Assembly: GCF_012027355.1 (NCBI RefSeq)
Contig: NZ_SNUH01000001.1
Span: 1,116,001 to 1,180,000 of the forward strand
Origin: Thermococcus sp. M36
GTDB taxonomy: Archaea; Methanobacteriota_B; Thermococci; Thermococcales; Thermococcaceae
Reading direction: 5' to 3'
Length of the DNA stretch: 64,000 bases
The notes below the pieces were generated by a model. That model was not told where the DNA came from. It ran no database searches and worked only from the letters and a program-made list of their open reading frames with translations. Shown here piece by piece: positions 26,313-36,466 of this stretch. The translations under genes were made by a program, and so were the position numbers. Position 1 is the first letter of the stretch. Each line of letters opens with the position of its first letter.

Positions 26313-26415
26313 AAATATATAATATGTTCCTTGCGTGGGGTTCGAGGGATATATTGGTAAAGGTTATGGAAAGCGAAATAAAGCCCAGTTTCCAGTTCTG
26401 GATGGAGGTGAAAGC

Positions 26416-27249
26416 ATGGTGCCAATTGAGTATCTCCTCAAGTTCATCCACGAGGATGCCCCCTTCGGCGACGTCACGAGCGAGGCGGTCATTCCAGCCG
26501 GCATGAAGGTCAAGGCCGTCATCATAGCTAAGCAAAACGGTATTATAGCCGGCGTGGAAGAGGCGAAGGCGCTCTTCGAGCACTTCGGTGTTAAGGCAGA
26601 AGTCAAAAAGAGGGACGGGGAGGATGTCAAAAAAGGAGACGTTATCCTCGAGCTTGAGGGTAACGCCCGCTTGATTCTCCTCGTCGAGAGGACTGCCCTG
26701 AATATAATGGGCAGGATGAGCGGCATAGCGACCGAAGTTAAGAGGCTAACAGAGAGGGTCAAAGCCATGAACCCGAAGGTTCGCATTGCCGGAACCAGAA
26801 AGACCCTCCTCAAGCCGCTGGACAAGAGGGCGATACTCATCGGCGGCGGGGAGCCCCACCGCTTCTCTCTCAGCGACGCAATACTCATAAAGGACAACCA
26901 TCTCGCTCTGGTTCCGCTGAAGGATGCCATACGGCGCGCCAAGGAGTTCAGCATTTACAAGGTTGTCGAGGTGGAGGTCGAAACCTTAGAGGATGCACTC
27001 AAAGCCGCCAGGGCCGGGGCGGACGTGGTGATGCTCGACAATATGACACCCAGAGAAATAGCTGAGACAGTTGAGGCACTGAGGCGCGAGGGCCTCCGCG
27101 ATAGGGTGAAGATCGAGGTTAGCGGAGGAATAACGCCCGAGAACATCACGGAATACGCTAAACTCGACATAGACGTCATAAGCCTCGGTTACCTCACGCA
27201 CTCGGTCAGGAACTTCGATGTGAGCCTAGAGATAATTGGAAAGGCCTGA
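26416..27249 (+). CDS. nadC: Nicotinate-nucleotide pyrophosphorylase (carboxylating)
   Basis: 277 residues from ATG 26416, preceded by GGAGGTGA. NadC converts quinolinate and PRPP to nicotinate mononucleotide, the third de novo NAD step. Family features are [28 protein letters not shown], the active-site [35 protein letters not shown] and the barrel end VEVSGGI-like [13 protein letters not shown]. With nadB and nadA it completes the route from aspartate. Confidence 0.96.
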   Translation: MVPIEYLLKFIHEDAPFGDVTSEAVIPAGMKVKAVIIAKQNGIIAGVEEAKALFEHFGVKAEVKKRDGEDVKKGDVILELEGNARLILLVERTALNIMGRMSGIATEVKRLTERVKAMNPKVRIAGTRKTLLKPLDKRAILIGGGEPHRFSLSDAILIKDNHLALVPLKDAIRRAKEFSIYKVVEVEVETLEDALKAARAGADVVMLDNMTPREIAETVEALRREGLRDRVKIEVSGGITPENITEYAKLDIDVISLGYLTHSVRNFDVSLEIIGKA

Positions 27250-27382
27250 ACGAAGGCTTTTCTGTTCTGCATTATTTTTCCTGAAGTTCCTTGGGGGCTG
27301 GTGCGGCTTTTCCGCGGCAAGGCTTATATTCAAGTTTTTTCTTGATATTAATTGCAAGTCAAAACTTGAAAAGGTGGTGCCC

Positions 27383-28390
27383 ATGGGGAAGCTTGAGGTT
27401 ATTGAAAGAAAGGGAACCGAGAGGCTGAAGAGGGGCTTTGCCAAGATGGTGAAGGGCGGGGTCATAATGGATGTCACCAACGCCGAGCAGGCGAGGATAG
27501 CCGAGGAGGCCGGCGCGGTCTCGGTAATGGCCCTCCACAAAGTTCCTGCGGACATAAGGAAGGCCGGCGGAGTAGCGAGGATGGCCCCGGTGGAGAAGAT
27601 AAGGGAGATAATGGACGCGGTTACGATTCCGGTGATGGCAAAGGTCAGGATTGGCCACGTCGCAGAGGCGAGGATTCTCGAGGCCCTGGGCGTTGACATG
27701 ATAGACGAAAGCGAGGTTCTGACTCCTTCAGACCCGTTCTTCCACATAGACAAGCGTGAGTTCAATGTGCCCTTCGTCTGCGGTGCGAGGAACCTCGGCG
27801 AAGCTGTAAGGAGGATATGGGAGGGCTCGGCCATGATAAGGACGAAGGGCGAGGCCGGGACTGGGAACATCGTGGAGGCGGTCAGGCACGTCCGCCTCGT
27901 GGCCGACAACATAAGACTCCTCCAGAGGATGACCGATGAGCAGGTTTATGCCGTTGCCGAAAAGTTCGCCGAGCCCTACCTGAGGCTGGCCCTCGAAGTG
28001 AGGGAGATAAGCGGCCTCCCGAGGCAGGTTCTCGAGAACGAGCCGATCTACGGCCACTACACCTACCGCGAGATAGTTGACGGCCTTTACAAGATTCTCC
28101 TGGAAATAAAGAAGCTCGGAAGGCTTCCGGTTGTGAACTTCGCGGCTGGAGGCGTAGCTACCCCCGCGGATGCCGCTTTAATGATGCAGATGGGTATGGA
28201 TGGAGTATTTGTCGGCTCCGGAATCTTCAAGAGCTCCAACCCACCGAAGATGGCCCGCGCTATAGTTGAAGCCGTCAACCACTGGGACGAGCCGGAGGTT
28301 CTCATTGAGATAAGCAGGGAGATCGGCGAGCCGATGCGCGGGAAGGCCATAGAGGAGCTTGAGGTTCGCCTCGAAAAGAGGGGCGTCTGA
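27383..28390 (+). CDS. pdxS: Pyridoxal 5'-phosphate synthase subunit PdxS
   Basis: 335 residues, starting ATG 27383 after GGTGGTGCCC. PdxS builds PLP from ribose 5-phosphate, glyceraldehyde 3-phosphate and ammonia supplied by PdxT. The barrel is near universal: [40 protein letters not shown], then [12 protein letters not shown], and [18 protein letters not shown]-type phosphate loop. An archaeal insertion lengthens it beyond bacterial PdxS (about 295). The promoter has GCTTATATTC followed by short inverted repeats (TCAAG/CTTGA; CAAGT/ACTTG), perhaps a regulator site. Confidence 0.97.
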   Translation: MGKLEVIERKGTERLKRGFAKMVKGGVIMDVTNAEQARIAEEAGAVSVMALHKVPADIRKAGGVARMAPVEKIREIMDAVTIPVMAKVRIGHVAEARILEALGVDMIDESEVLTPSDPFFHIDKREFNVPFVCGARNLGEAVRRIWEGSAMIRTKGEAGTGNIVEAVRHVRLVADNIRLLQRMTDEQVYAVAEKFAEPYLRLALEVREISGLPRQVLENEPIYGHYTYREIVDGLYKILLEIKKLGRLPVVNFAAGGVATPADAALMMQMGMDGVFVGSGIFKSSNPPKMARAIVEAVNHWDEPEVLIEISREIGEPMRGKAIEELEVRLEKRGV

Positions 28391-28418
28391 GCCATTTTTT
28401 CGCTTTTGGGGTGATACT

Positions 28419-29012
28419 ATGGTCAGAGTTGGCGTCATCGGCCTCCAGGGCGATGTGAGCGAACACATCGAGGCGGCTAAAAGGGCCCTAGAAAACCTTG
28501 GAGTTTCAGGGGAGGTAATCTGGCTCAGAAAACCAAACCACCTCGAAGGCATTTCCGCCATAATAATCCCCGGCGGCGAGAGCACGACCATCTCAAGGCT
28601 CGTGGTGAGGAACGGCCTCTTCGAGCCCCTGAAAAAGCTCGGTGAGGAAGGCCTGCCCATAATGGGTACATGCGCCGGCCTGATAATGCTCTCAAAGGAG
28701 GTAATAGGTGCCACGCCCGAGCAGAAGTTCCTTGAGCTGCTCGATGTGAAAACCAACAGGAACGCATACGGAAGGCAGGTGGACAGCTTTGAAGCACCTG
28801 TAAAGTTGGCCTTCAGCGACGACCCCTTCCCCGGCGTCTTCATCCGCGCCCCGAGGATAGTCGAGCTCCTCAGCGACAGGGTGAAGCCGGTAGCGTGGCT
28901 CGGAGACAGAATAGTTGGCGTTGAGCAGGACAACATCATCGGCCTTGAGTTCCACCCGGAGCTGACGGACGACACGAGGGTTCACGAGTACTTCCTGGAG
29001 AAGGCAATATAA
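28419..29012 (+). CDS. pdxT: Pyridoxal 5'-phosphate synthase glutaminase PdxT
   Basis: 197 residues from ATG 28419 (GGGGTGAT upstream). Class I glutaminase that passes ammonia to PdxS. The nucleophile is Cys85 in GTCAGLIML, the His-Glu pair is in LEFHPELT, and IIPGGESTTISRLV and GTCAGL are family signatures. 28 bases after pdxS, same operon. Confidence 0.97.
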   Translation: MVRVGVIGLQGDVSEHIEAAKRALENLGVSGEVIWLRKPNHLEGISAIIIPGGESTTISRLVVRNGLFEPLKKLGEEGLPIMGTCAGLIMLSKEVIGATPEQKFLELLDVKTNRNAYGRQVDSFEAPVKLAFSDDPFPGVFIRAPRIVELLSDRVKPVAWLGDRIVGVEQDNIIGLEFHPELTDDTRVHEYFLEKAI

Positions 29013-29085
29013 TCTGAACATTTTTTCATCAATTTTTGGCAAAAAGCTTTTTATTTTTGCTGCTTAGATGTTTACAGGTGGTAGT

Positions 29086-31107
29086 GTGGAGGATCCCAAG
29101 ACCGTCGTGTGCCCCTACTGCGGCTTTGGCTGCAAGCTTCTCGTTGATCCCAGGACGATGCGGGTTAAACCCCACCGAGGCGAGCCGAACAGGGGTAAGC
29201 TCTGTCCCAAGGGGCTTCATGCGACGGAGTTCGTTCTTTCTGGGGACAGGCTTAAACGCCCCCTGAAGCGTGAGGGCTCTAAGATGAGGCCGATAAGCTG
29301 GGGGCAGGCCATCGAGGAGATAGCGGGCAAGCTCCTCGAAATCCGTGAGCTGTACGGGGCCGATGCCGTTGCCTTTATGGCATCATCCAAGGTGAGCAAC
29401 GAGGAGAACTACCTCCTCCAGAAGATAGCGCGCCTCTTCGGCACCAACAACATAGACAACTGCGCCCGTCTCTGCCACGAGGCGAGTGTCCACGCCCTCA
29501 AGATGACGGTCGGCGCGGGGGCGCAGACGAACCCCTACGAAGACCTGGAGAGCTTCAACGCGATACTCATCTGGGGCTACAACCCGGCAGAGACGCACCC
29601 GGTGGTTATGGACTACATCCTGCGGGCGAAGAGAAAGGGGGCAAAGGTTATCGTCGTTGACGTCAGGGAAACCAGGACGATGGCCTTCGCCGATTACCGG
29701 CTCGTGATAAGGCCTGGGACTGATATAGCCCTCGCCAACGCCATAATGCATGTGATAATCAGGGAGGAGCTCTACGATGACGAGTTCATAAGGACGCGGA
29801 CGACGGGCTTCTCCGAGGTAAGGATGGCCGTAAGAAAGTACACCCCTGAGTATGCTGAAAAAGTTACGGGAGTCCCCTCGGAGCTCATCAGGGAAGTCGC
29901 AAGAGTCTTCGCCCTGGCCGGAAGCGGTGCAATAATGTGGGGCATGGGCCTGACCCAGCACGTCTCGGGGGTCGAGAACGTCCTGGCGGTCATAGACATA
30001 GCACTCCTCCTCGGCTACATCGGCGAGAAGGGTGGTCTCTATCCAATGCGCGGCCAGAACAACGTTCAGGGAGCGGCCTACATGGGCGCTCTCAGTGAGT
30101 TCCTGCCGGGCTACGTCCCGCTGACGGACGAAAAGTTCAGAAAGAGGGTCGCCTCGCTGTGGGGTGTCGATGACCTGCCAGTTGAGAGGGGCCTCTACCT
30201 GACGGAGCTGTGGGACGCCATAGAGGAGGGCGATGTTAAAGCGCTCTACATCGTCGGCGAGAATCCAGCGGTGAGCGAGGCTAACTTCATGAGGGTCAGA
30301 AAAACCCTCAGGAAGCTCGACCTCCTCGTCGTCCAGGATGTCTTCATGACGAGGACGGCAAAATACGCCCATTACATTCTTCCCGCCAGTGCCTTCTGCG
30401 AGAAGAGCGGGAGTTACATGAACAGTGAGAGAAGAATCCAGTGGAGCCACAAGGTCTGCGAGCCCTATGCGGACTCAAAGCCCGACTGGGAGATACTGAC
30501 GATGCTCGGAAAAGCCCTTGGCCTGCCGGGCTTCGATTATAGGGCCGTTGAGGAGATAACCGCGGAGTACTTCCGGCTCTTCCCCTCGCTGGAGGAGAGG
30601 ACCGTTGAGGAGCTAAAGAACTCGGACGGAATATTCCTTCCGAGGAAGAGGCTCCACACCTGGGAGTTCGCGACCCCGGACGGTAGGGCCCGGCTCATAG
30701 CGGTGGAGCAGGTGCAGCCCTGGGAGAAGCCGGACGGGGATTACCCCTTCGTCCTAACGACGGTGAGGTTGATAAGCCACTACAACACGGGTGAGATGAC
30801 GCTCAGGAGCCCCTCGCTCGTCAGGCTGATGGGAGAACCTAAGGTGCTAATAAACGAAGACGACGCGAAGAGGCTCGGAATCCATGACGGTGACTGGGTC
30901 GAGATTGAGACGAAGCGCGGGAAGATTAGAATGAAAGCTAAGCTCGGCAGGATTCCCTCCGGGGTAGTTGCGGTTTCCTTCCACTTCAAGGCAAACAAAA
31001 TAACAAGCCCTGCCCTGAACAAAGCAGGAACGCCGGAGCTCAAGTTTTCCGCCGCGAGGTTGAGGAAGCTCAGAAGCGGAAAGCCCACTCTGGATACTCA
31101 CCCGTGA
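29086..31107 (+). CDS. fdhA: Formate dehydrogenase alpha-type molybdopterin oxidoreductase, stand-alone
   Basis: 673 residues from GTG 29086, which has AGGTGGT four bases upstream; ATG 29068 probably lies before the transcript start given the TATA-like TTTTTATT at 29048. A [4Fe-4S] site at the N-terminus (Cys9, 12, 16, 40) is followed by a bis-MGD molybdenum or tungsten domain. Cys130 in [20 protein letters not shown] takes the place of the selenocysteine of E. coli FdhF. The C-terminal cofactor domain starts near [19 protein letters not shown]. No electron-transfer or hydrogenase subunit adjoins. It overlaps purF tail to tail by 38 bases. Formate is the best guess for substrate. Confidence 0.82.
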   Translation: MEDPKTVVCPYCGFGCKLLVDPRTMRVKPHRGEPNRGKLCPKGLHATEFVLSGDRLKRPLKREGSKMRPISWGQAIEEIAGKLLEIRELYGADAVAFMASSKVSNEENYLLQKIARLFGTNNIDNCARLCHEASVHALKMTVGAGAQTNPYEDLESFNAILIWGYNPAETHPVVMDYILRAKRKGAKVIVVDVRETRTMAFADYRLVIRPGTDIALANAIMHVIIREELYDDEFIRTRTTGFSEVRMAVRKYTPEYAEKVTGVPSELIREVARVFALAGSGAIMWGMGLTQHVSGVENVLAVIDIALLLGYIGEKGGLYPMRGQNNVQGAAYMGALSEFLPGYVPLTDEKFRKRVASLWGVDDLPVERGLYLTELWDAIEEGDVKALYIVGENPAVSEANFMRVRKTLRKLDLLVVQDVFMTRTAKYAHYILPASAFCEKSGSYMNSERRIQWSHKVCEPYADSKPDWEILTMLGKALGLPGFDYRAVEEITAEYFRLFPSLEERTVEELKNSDGIFLPRKRLHTWEFATPDGRARLIAVEQVQPWEKPDGDYPFVLTTVRLISHYNTGEMTLRSPSLVRLMGEPKVLINEDDAKRLGIHDGDWVEIETKRGKIRMKAKLGRIPSGVVAVSFHFKANKITSPALNKAGTPELKFSAARLRKLRSGKPTLDTHP

Positions 31108-32419
31108 GACAGGCGGTGCAGAGGTCTCTCCTCCCAACTGCTTTCTTCAGCCCCTCGACGCTGAGGTACGCCAGGCTATCGGCCCCTATGCTCGCCCTGA
31201 CCCTGTCCACGCTCCCGAAGGCCGCTATCAGCTCGTGCCTCGTTGGTATGTCCACGCCCATGTAGCAGGGGTATCTTATCGGCGGGGAAGCTATGCGAAC
31301 GTGCACCTCCTCCGCTCCCGCTTTTTTCAGCATCGAGACAATCCGTCTCATCGTGGTTCCCCTCACTATCGAGTCGTCCACGAGGACGACCCTCCTTCCC
31401 TCTATAACGTCCCTGACCGGTGAGAGCTTGAGCTTGACCTTCAGCTCGCGGTAGAACTGGCCCGGGGTTATGAACGTCCTTCCGATGTAGCGGTTCTTTA
31501 TGAGCCCCTCGGAGTATGGGATGCCGCTTTCCTGGGAAAAGCCCAGAGCGGCTGCCCTTCCGGAGTCGGGAACCGCTATGACGACGTCTCCATCGGCAGG
31601 GCTTTCCTTTGCAAGTTCATGGCCCATTCTGACCCTCGCCGTATAGACGTTCACTCCGTCTATGGTGCTGTCCGGCCGGGCGAAGTAGATGTACTCGAAG
31701 ACGCAGTGGCGGTGTGTTTCCTTTGCCAGGACTCTACTCTCAACACCGTCCCCATCTACCAGAAAAACTTCCCCGGGCTTCACGTCCCTTATTTTTCCCT
31801 CATTGGACTCGTTAACGAAGAGTCTCAGGGCCGAATCTTCGGAGGCAAAGTAGTGGCCTTCCCCAATGCCGTAGCTCAGCGGTCTGAAGCCGACGGGGTC
31901 TCTTGCGACGAGTATTTTGCCGTCAAAGAGGAACGCGACTGAATAGGCGCCTTTGACCTCATTGAAAACTTCCCGCATGGCCTCAAACTCATCCCCCGTC
32001 TCTTGCAGGTGCCAGAGGAAGGAAACGCCAAGGAGCTCGGAATCTATAGAATGACTGAACCTAACACCAAGTCTCTCGTAGTGCCTCCTCAGGGGAAGAA
32101 AATTCGTGAGGGTACCGTTGTGAGCCAAAGCAAGCCTCTTCCCGCAGCAGGAGACCTCGAGCGGCTGAGTCTCTGTGAGGGAGCCGGAAGTGGAGTAGCG
32201 GACGTGGGCTATCGCAAGGTTCGACCTCAGCTTTGCCAGCTCGCCGTTCCTGAAGACCTCTGAGACGAGGCCCCGCCCGGCCACTGTTTTAATCCTGTGC
32301 CTCCAAGCGCTTATTCCCGCGCTCTCCTGGCCGCGGTGCTGGAGGGAAATAAGGGCATAGTATGCTTTCTTTGCCGCGTTTTCCGTCACCGCCGCGAAGA
32401 TACCGCACTTCTCCCTCAT
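31070..32419 (-). CDS. purF: Amidophosphoribosyltransferase
   Basis: 449 residues. PurF makes phosphoribosylamine from PRPP and glutamine, the first committed step of purine synthesis. The N-terminal nucleophile is Cys5 of MREKCGIF, exposed after cleavage of a four-residue leader. The glutaminase part includes [12 protein letters not shown], and the PRPP loop is [13 protein letters not shown]. Cys-rich ends ([13 protein letters not shown]) suggest a [4Fe-4S] centre as in Bacillus PurF. The start lies only about 26 bases from its TATA box, so the mRNA is nearly leaderless. Confidence 0.96.
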   Translation of the reverse strand: MREKCGIFAAVTENAAKKAYYALISLQHRGQESAGISAWRHRIKTVAGRGLVSEVFRNGELAKLRSNLAIAHVRYSTSGSLTETQPLEVSCCGKRLALAHNGTLTNFLPLRRHYERLGVRFSHSIDSELLGVSFLWHLQETGDEFEAMREVFNEVKGAYSVAFLFDGKILVARDPVGFRPLSYGIGEGHYFASEDSALRLFVNESNEGKIRDVKPGEVFLVDGDGVESRVLAKETHRHCVFEYIYFARPDSTIDGVNVYTARVRMGHELAKESPADGDVVIAVPDSGRAAALGFSQESGIPYSEGLIKNRYIGRTFITPGQFYRELKVKLKLSPVRDVIEGRRVVLVDDSIVRGTTMRRIVSMLKKAGAEEVHVRIASPPIRYPCYMGVDIPTRHELIAAFGSVDRVRASIGADSLAYLSVEGLKKAVGRRDLCTACLTGEYPEWAFRF

Positions 32420-32435
32420 AACGAATCCCGCCGTA

Positions 32436-32457
32436 GATTAACTTAAATATGTTAATC
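32436..32457 (-). promoter_or_regulatory. purF promoter: TATA box inside an inverted repeat
   Basis: GATTAAC, an eight-base centre TTAAATAT, then GTTAATC: a perfect seven-base inverted repeat wrapped around the A/T core that serves as the purF TATA box on the minus strand, about 26 bases from the start codon. A protein binding here would block TBP. Operator role is inference. Confidence 0.5.
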
Positions 32458-32513
32458 AGATAGTAGTTTGGCGGTGAGAATTTAATTATGCTTGCTTAAA
32501 AACTTTGCCCAGG

Positions 32514-32535
32514 TTTTGCCATTAAAATGTCAAAA
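32514..32535. promoter_or_regulatory. Shared purine palindrome, site 1 (purF/purC)
   Basis: Half-sites TTTTGCCATT and AATGTCAAAA around a two-base AA centre, in the divergent region between purF and purC and just upstream of the purC TATA-like CTTTAAATGG. The same 22-base palindrome, consensus TTTTGNCATT-NN-AANGTNAAAA, recurs in the other two divergent pur regions. Confidence 0.7.
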
Positions 32536-32580
32536 TAATCTTTAAATGGCTACAAATTTTACAGAAAAATGGTGAAGCCT

Positions 32581-33282
32581 ATGGAAGTATACGAAGGCAA
32601 GGCTAAAAGGATCATCCCCCTCGACGATGGAAAGGTTGTTATGGAGTTTAAGGACGATGCTACCGCCTTCGACGGGGGTAAGAAGGCCCGGTTCAGGGGA
32701 AAGGGCTGGCTGAACGCCCAGATAAGCGCCTACCTCTTCAAAGTGCTTGAGAGGAACGAGATAAAGACCCACTTCATCGGAGTCGCGGGTGACAACAGGC
32801 TAATAGTCGAGAAGCTGAGGATGTACCCGGTGGAGGTAGTCGTCAGGAACGTCGTTGCCGGAAGCCTGAAAAAGCGTCTCCCCCTTGAGGAGGGCACCGA
32901 GCTCCGAGAGCCGATAGTGGAGCTTTACTACAAGGACGACACCCTCCACGACCCGATGATAAACCGATACCACGCGAGGGTTCTGGGGATAAGCGAGGAG
33001 GAGATAAGGGAGATGGAACGTATAGCCCTGAGGGTGAACGAAATCCTGAGGGAGTACTTCAAAGAGAAAGGCATCATCCTGGTAGACTTCAAGCTTGAGT
33101 TCGGGAAGAACGAGCGTGGAGAGATAGTCCTTGGGGATGAGATAAGCCCTGACACCTGCCGCTTCTGGGACGCCGAAACCGGGAGGAGTCTCGACAAGGA
33201 CGTCTTCAGGTTTGATAAGGGCGACCTCGTTAAAGCTTACGAGGAGCTCTACGAGCGCCTTACGGGCAGTTCGCTCTCATAG
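32581..33282 (+). CDS. purC: SAICAR synthase
   Basis: 233 residues from ATG 32581 (GGTGA upstream; ATG 32569 overlaps that region). PurC joins aspartate to CAIR using ATP. Signatures are YEGKAKRIIPLDDGKVVMEF at the N-terminus, RNVVAGSLKKRLPLEEG, and DFKLEFGKNERGEIVLGDEI with the SPDTCRFWD loop. The 3' end overlaps a small convergent gene by 34 bases. Confidence 0.96.
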   Translation: MEVYEGKAKRIIPLDDGKVVMEFKDDATAFDGGKKARFRGKGWLNAQISAYLFKVLERNEIKTHFIGVAGDNRLIVEKLRMYPVEVVVRNVVAGSLKKRLPLEEGTELREPIVELYYKDDTLHDPMINRYHARVLGISEEEIREMERIALRVNEILREYFKEKGIILVDFKLEFGKNERGEIVLGDEISPDTCRFWDAETGRSLDKDVFRFDKGDLVKAYEELYERLTGSSLS

Positions 33283-33422
33283 GTTATGAGAACCGTGTAG
33301 CAGCCCTTCTTATCCTCTTTTATCTCTATCCTCTTTAGTCTTAGCCCATATTCCTCAACTGCTCCTGCGACGACCTCTGGGAGTTCCTCAAGAAAGGCCT
33401 TTCTTTTGACGGTCAGTTCCAT
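33249..33422 (-). CDS. Small protein of unknown function downstream of purM
   Basis: 57 residues on the minus strand: MELTVKRKAFLEELPEVVAG then AVEEYGLRLKRIEIKEDKKG, ending YESELPVRRS. GGTGATCCA precedes the ATG, the local ribosome-site style. The sequence predicts strand, helix, strand, strand, a small alpha/beta domain. It lies 30 bases after purM in the same direction, so it is probably co-transcribed, and its tail overlaps purC. No family recognised; a purine-related role is only suggested by position. Confidence 0.65.
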   Translation of the reverse strand: MELTVKRKAFLEELPEVVAGAVEEYGLRLKRIEIKEDKKGCYTVLITYESELPVRRS

Positions 33423-33452
33423 TGGATCACCGGAAAAAGTTGGGACTGGAGT

Positions 33453-34454
33453 TTAAAGCGTTACTCCGTAGTTCTCCACCCTTACGCCGGGCCCCTCCGT
33501 GACGACCCCGAGATCGAAGCTCTCGAAGCAACGGTTGAGGACTTCAATGGCCTCGTCCCTCTCTTCCCGGGGCACGACCGCCACCATCCCAACGCCCATG
33601 TTGAATACACGGAACATCTCCTCCAGCGGTACGCCGTTCTCGTGGATGAGCCTGAAGATACCGTCAACAGGAGGCATCTCGAGGGAGAAGCCATAATCCG
33701 TCAGGCGCTTTAAGTTGAGAAGCCCTCCGCCTGTTATGTGGGCCAGACCGTGCACCTCAACGCTCTCCAGAAGCTCGAGGATTGGCTTCACATAAATCCT
33801 CGTCGGCTCCAGGAGCCACTCCCAGAGCTTTCTGCCCTCGTACTCGTAGTCGAGCCCGTACTTCGGGATGAGGAGCTTTCTGGCAAGGGTTAGGCCGTTT
33901 GAATGTATCCCTGAGCTGGAAACTCCAAGGACCACGTCTCCGGGCTTTATCTTCTCGCCCGTTATTACTCCGTCTTTCTCGACGACACCGATGGCGGTTC
34001 CGGCTAAATCGAAGCCGTTTATCAAGTCAGGCATTACAGCCGTTTCGCCGCCCACTATGGCTATTCCCGCTTGCTTTGCCCCCTCATAGAGGCCCTTCGC
34101 TATCTCGCTGAAGACTCCCTCGTCCGGCTCCTTAACGGCCAGGTAATCGACCAGTGCAACGGGCTCTGCACCGACGCATAGCAGGTCGTTCACGTTCATC
34201 GCTATCATGTCTATTCCTATGGTGTCGAACTTTCCAACGGCCTCAGCAACGAGCACCTTTGTGCCAACTCCGTCCGTGGTCATGGTCAGGTAAAAGCTTC
34301 CGAAGTCCATCAGCGCCGCGTAGTGGCCAATCCCGCTCGGTTCGCCGAGTTTTCCCCGCCTGGACTCGAAGGTCGCCTTTGCAAGCGAGATTATTCCCTT
34401 CAGGGCCTTTGAGGTCTTTTCATCATCGACTCCCGCCTGGGCATAGGTCAGCAT
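33453..34454 (-). CDS. purM: AIR synthase (phosphoribosylformylglycinamidine cyclo-ligase)
   Basis: 333 residues from the ATG at 34454, preceded by GGTGGTACTC. PurM closes the imidazole ring of AIR with ATP. Family features: [40 protein letters not shown], the glycine-rich [27 protein letters not shown] and [10 protein letters not shown]. Divergent from purT across a region with the shared purine palindrome. Confidence 0.96.
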   Translation of the reverse strand: MLTYAQAGVDDEKTSKALKGIISLAKATFESRRGKLGEPSGIGHYAALMDFGSFYLTMTTDGVGTKVLVAEAVGKFDTIGIDMIAMNVNDLLCVGAEPVALVDYLAVKEPDEGVFSEIAKGLYEGAKQAGIAIVGGETAVMPDLINGFDLAGTAIGVVEKDGVITGEKIKPGDVVLGVSSSGIHSNGLTLARKLLIPKYGLDYEYEGRKLWEWLLEPTRIYVKPILELLESVEVHGLAHITGGGLLNLKRLTDYGFSLEMPPVDGIFRLIHENGVPLEEMFRVFNMGVGMVAVVPREERDEAIEVLNRCFESFDLGVVTEGPGVRVENYGVTL

Positions 34455-34535
34455 GAGTACCACCACTGGCTGGTTCGTGGAGGAGCTTAAAAGATTTGCC
34501 ATTTTCTTGCTTAAAAAGGCTTAAATACTTGCAAA

Positions 34536-34557
34536 TTTTGACATTTTAACGTCAAAC
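34536..34557. promoter_or_regulatory. Shared purine palindrome, site 2 (purM/purT)
   Basis: Half-sites TTTTGACATT and AACGTCAAAC around TT, between purM and purT. It falls close to the expected purT transcript start, downstream of the A/T core CTTAAATACT at about 34520 that could serve both directions. Position over a start point suggests repression. Confidence 0.7.
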
Positions 34558-34572
34558 TTTGAGGTGGTGCCC

Positions 34573-35865
34573 ATGATTAAGCTCCGTGACGAGCTTGGAA
34601 CCGCTATGACGGACTCCGCTCAAAAGATACTCCTCCTCGGGAGCGGCGAGCTCGGGAAGGAGATAGCCATCGAGGCCCAGAGGCTCGGTGTGGAAGTTAT
34701 CGCCGTTGACCGCTACGCCAACGCCCCGGCCATGCAGGTCGCTCACCGCTCCTACGTCGGCGACATGAAGAACGCGGACTTCCTGTGGAATGTTGTGGAG
34801 AGGGAGAAGCCTGACGCGATAATTCCGGAGATAGAGGCCATAAACCTCGACGCCCTCTTCGAGCTTGAGAAGGATGGCTACTTCGTTGTCCCGAATGCAA
34901 AGGCGACGTGGATAGCGATGCACCGCGAGAGGACGAGGGAAACTCTCGCGAAAGAGGCTAAAGTTCCGACGTCACGCTACGCCTACGCCACGACTCTCGA
35001 CGAGCTATACGATGCCTGCGAGGAGATAGGCTACCCCTGCCACACCAAGGCCATAATGAGCTCCTCTGGAAAGGGCTCCTACTTTGTGAAAGGCCCAGAG
35101 GACGTCCCGAAGGCCTGGGAGGAGGCCAAGAAAAAGGCCCGCGGCAGCGCGGAGAAAATCATAGTCGAGGAGCACATAGACTTTGACGTCGAGATAACCG
35201 AGCTGGCTGTGAGGCACTTTGACGAGAACGGTGAAATAGTTACCACCTTCCCCAAACCGGTCGGCCACTACCAGATAGACGGCGACTACCACGCCAGCTG
35301 GCAGCCCGCTGAGATAAGCGAGAAGGCCGAGCGCGAAGTTTACCGCATAGCGAAGCGCATCACTGATGTTCTCGGCGGACTGGGGCTCTTTGGTGTGGAG
35401 ATGTTCGTTAAGGGCGACAGGGTATGGGCCAACGAGGTATCTCCAAGGCCACATGATACTGGAATGGTAACGCTTGCCTCCCACCCGACCGGCTTTTCAG
35501 AGTTCGGACTGCATCTGAGGGCGGTTCTTGGACTTCCCGTCCCAGGCAAGTGGGCTGATGGTTACAGACTCTTCCCGCTGCTTACGCCAGCTGCAACCCA
35601 TGTCATAAAGGCGAACGTCTCCGGATACTCGCCAAGGTTCCGCGGTTTGGTGAAGGCCTTGAGCGTCCCGAACGCGACGGTGAGGCTCTTCGGCAAGCCA
35701 GAAGCATATCCCGGGAGAAGGCTTGGTGTTGCGCTGGCGTGGGATAGGAGTGTTGGGGAGGCCAAGAGGAGGGCCGAGATTGTGGCACACTCTGTCGAAC
35801 TAAGAACCAGAAGTTCCAGCTGGCACTCTCAAGATTATGAGAAGAGGATGCATTCTGTTGATTAA
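34573..35865 (+). CDS. purT: Formate-dependent GAR transformylase
   Basis: 430 residues from ATG 34573 after GAGGTGGTGCCC. PurT makes formyl-GAR from GAR, formate and ATP, so it needs no folate. ATP-grasp fold: LLLGSGELGKEIAIEAQRLG at the N-terminus, PEIEAI, KAIMSSSGKGSYFVKGPED (ATP loop), and EVSPRPHDTGMVTLAS at the metal site. Formate use matches the other formate-dependent enzyme, PurP, in this region. Confidence 0.96.
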   Translation: MIKLRDELGTAMTDSAQKILLLGSGELGKEIAIEAQRLGVEVIAVDRYANAPAMQVAHRSYVGDMKNADFLWNVVEREKPDAIIPEIEAINLDALFELEKDGYFVVPNAKATWIAMHRERTRETLAKEAKVPTSRYAYATTLDELYDACEEIGYPCHTKAIMSSSGKGSYFVKGPEDVPKAWEEAKKKARGSAEKIIVEEHIDFDVEITELAVRHFDENGEIVTTFPKPVGHYQIDGDYHASWQPAEISEKAEREVYRIAKRITDVLGGLGLFGVEMFVKGDRVWANEVSPRPHDTGMVTLASHPTGFSEFGLHLRAVLGLPVPGKWADGYRLFPLLTPAATHVIKANVSGYSPRFRGLVKALSVPNATVRLFGKPEAYPGRRLGVALAWDRSVGEAKRRAEIVAHSVELRTRSSSWHSQDYEKRMHSVD

Positions 35866-35919
35866 CACTTTGTAACAGTTCGATGAAAGAAGGAAACCTT
35901 TAAAACGGTTAAAGTGTTC

Positions 35920-36012
35920 CATTGTGTGAGCTAGAATAAGTAGTTTCCATTAAATAATGGGGCGGGTGGAATAAGCCCACGTTAACGATGCGGGCTCATG
36001 CCCGCATCTTTT
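35920..36012 (+). ncRNA. Possible small RNA after purT with terminator hairpin
   Basis: A TATA-like CTTTAAAACGG near 35898 is followed by a 60-base non-coding stretch with GGGTGG/CCCAC complementarity (35963-35980). It ends in a perfect nine-pair hairpin GATGCGGGC (35987-35995), TCAT, GCCCGCATC (36000-36008), then TTTTCTC. Could be an independent RNA or just the 3' end of the purT transcript. No C/D or H/ACA boxes seen. Confidence 0.3.
35987..36012 (+). terminator. Hairpin plus T-run between purT and purE
   Basis: Nine-base-pair stem with loop TCAT followed by TTTTCTC on the plus strand. It overlaps the purE stop codon (the TCA of the loop is its TGA on the minus strand). Archaeal termination depends mainly on the T-run. 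Confidence 0.45.
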
Positions 36013-36427
36013 CTCTGTACTCCGCGAGCTTCTTCCTGAGTTCATCGTTCTGGAGTGCCAAAATCTCGATCGCCAGTAGCGCCGCGTTCTTTCCGTTGTC
36101 TATGCCCACTGTGGCTACGGGCACTCCGGGGGGTAGCTGGGCAATGCTGAGGAGGGCGTCGAGGCCGTCGAGCTTTGCTGAGACGGGAACGCCGATAACG
36201 GGCTTAAGTGTGTGGGCCGCTATCACGCCGGGCAAAGCTGCACTTAGACCTGCAATGGCTATAAACACATCGTAATCCTTCTTTGCAAGCTCCTCGACCT
36301 TCTTCGGGTTCCTGTGGGCCGAGGCGACTTCAACGTCATAGGAAACTCCGAACTCGTCGAGAACCGAGGTCACCTTCTCCGCAATATGGGAGTCGCTCTT
36401 GCTTCCCATAACCACGAGCACCTTCAT
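35996..36427 (-). CDS. purE: N5-CAIR mutase or AIR carboxylase, catalytic subunit PurE
   Basis: 143 residues from the ATG at 36427 (GGTGAAGCCC upstream). Motifs: [20 protein letters not shown], the active-site [12 protein letters not shown], and [20 protein letters not shown]. No purK is in the window, so the class (direct CO2 use or N5-CAIR) is uncertain. Divergent from purD. Confidence 0.95.
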   Translation of the reverse strand: MKVLVVMGSKSDSHIAEKVTSVLDEFGVSYDVEVASAHRNPKKVEELAKKDYDVFIAIAGLSAALPGVIAAHTLKPVIGVPVSAKLDGLDALLSIAQLPPGVPVATVGIDNGKNAALLAIEILALQNDELRKKLAEYREKMRA

Positions 36428-36466
36428 GGGCTTCACCGAAAGAAATTGTCTGCGGCACTTTATAAA

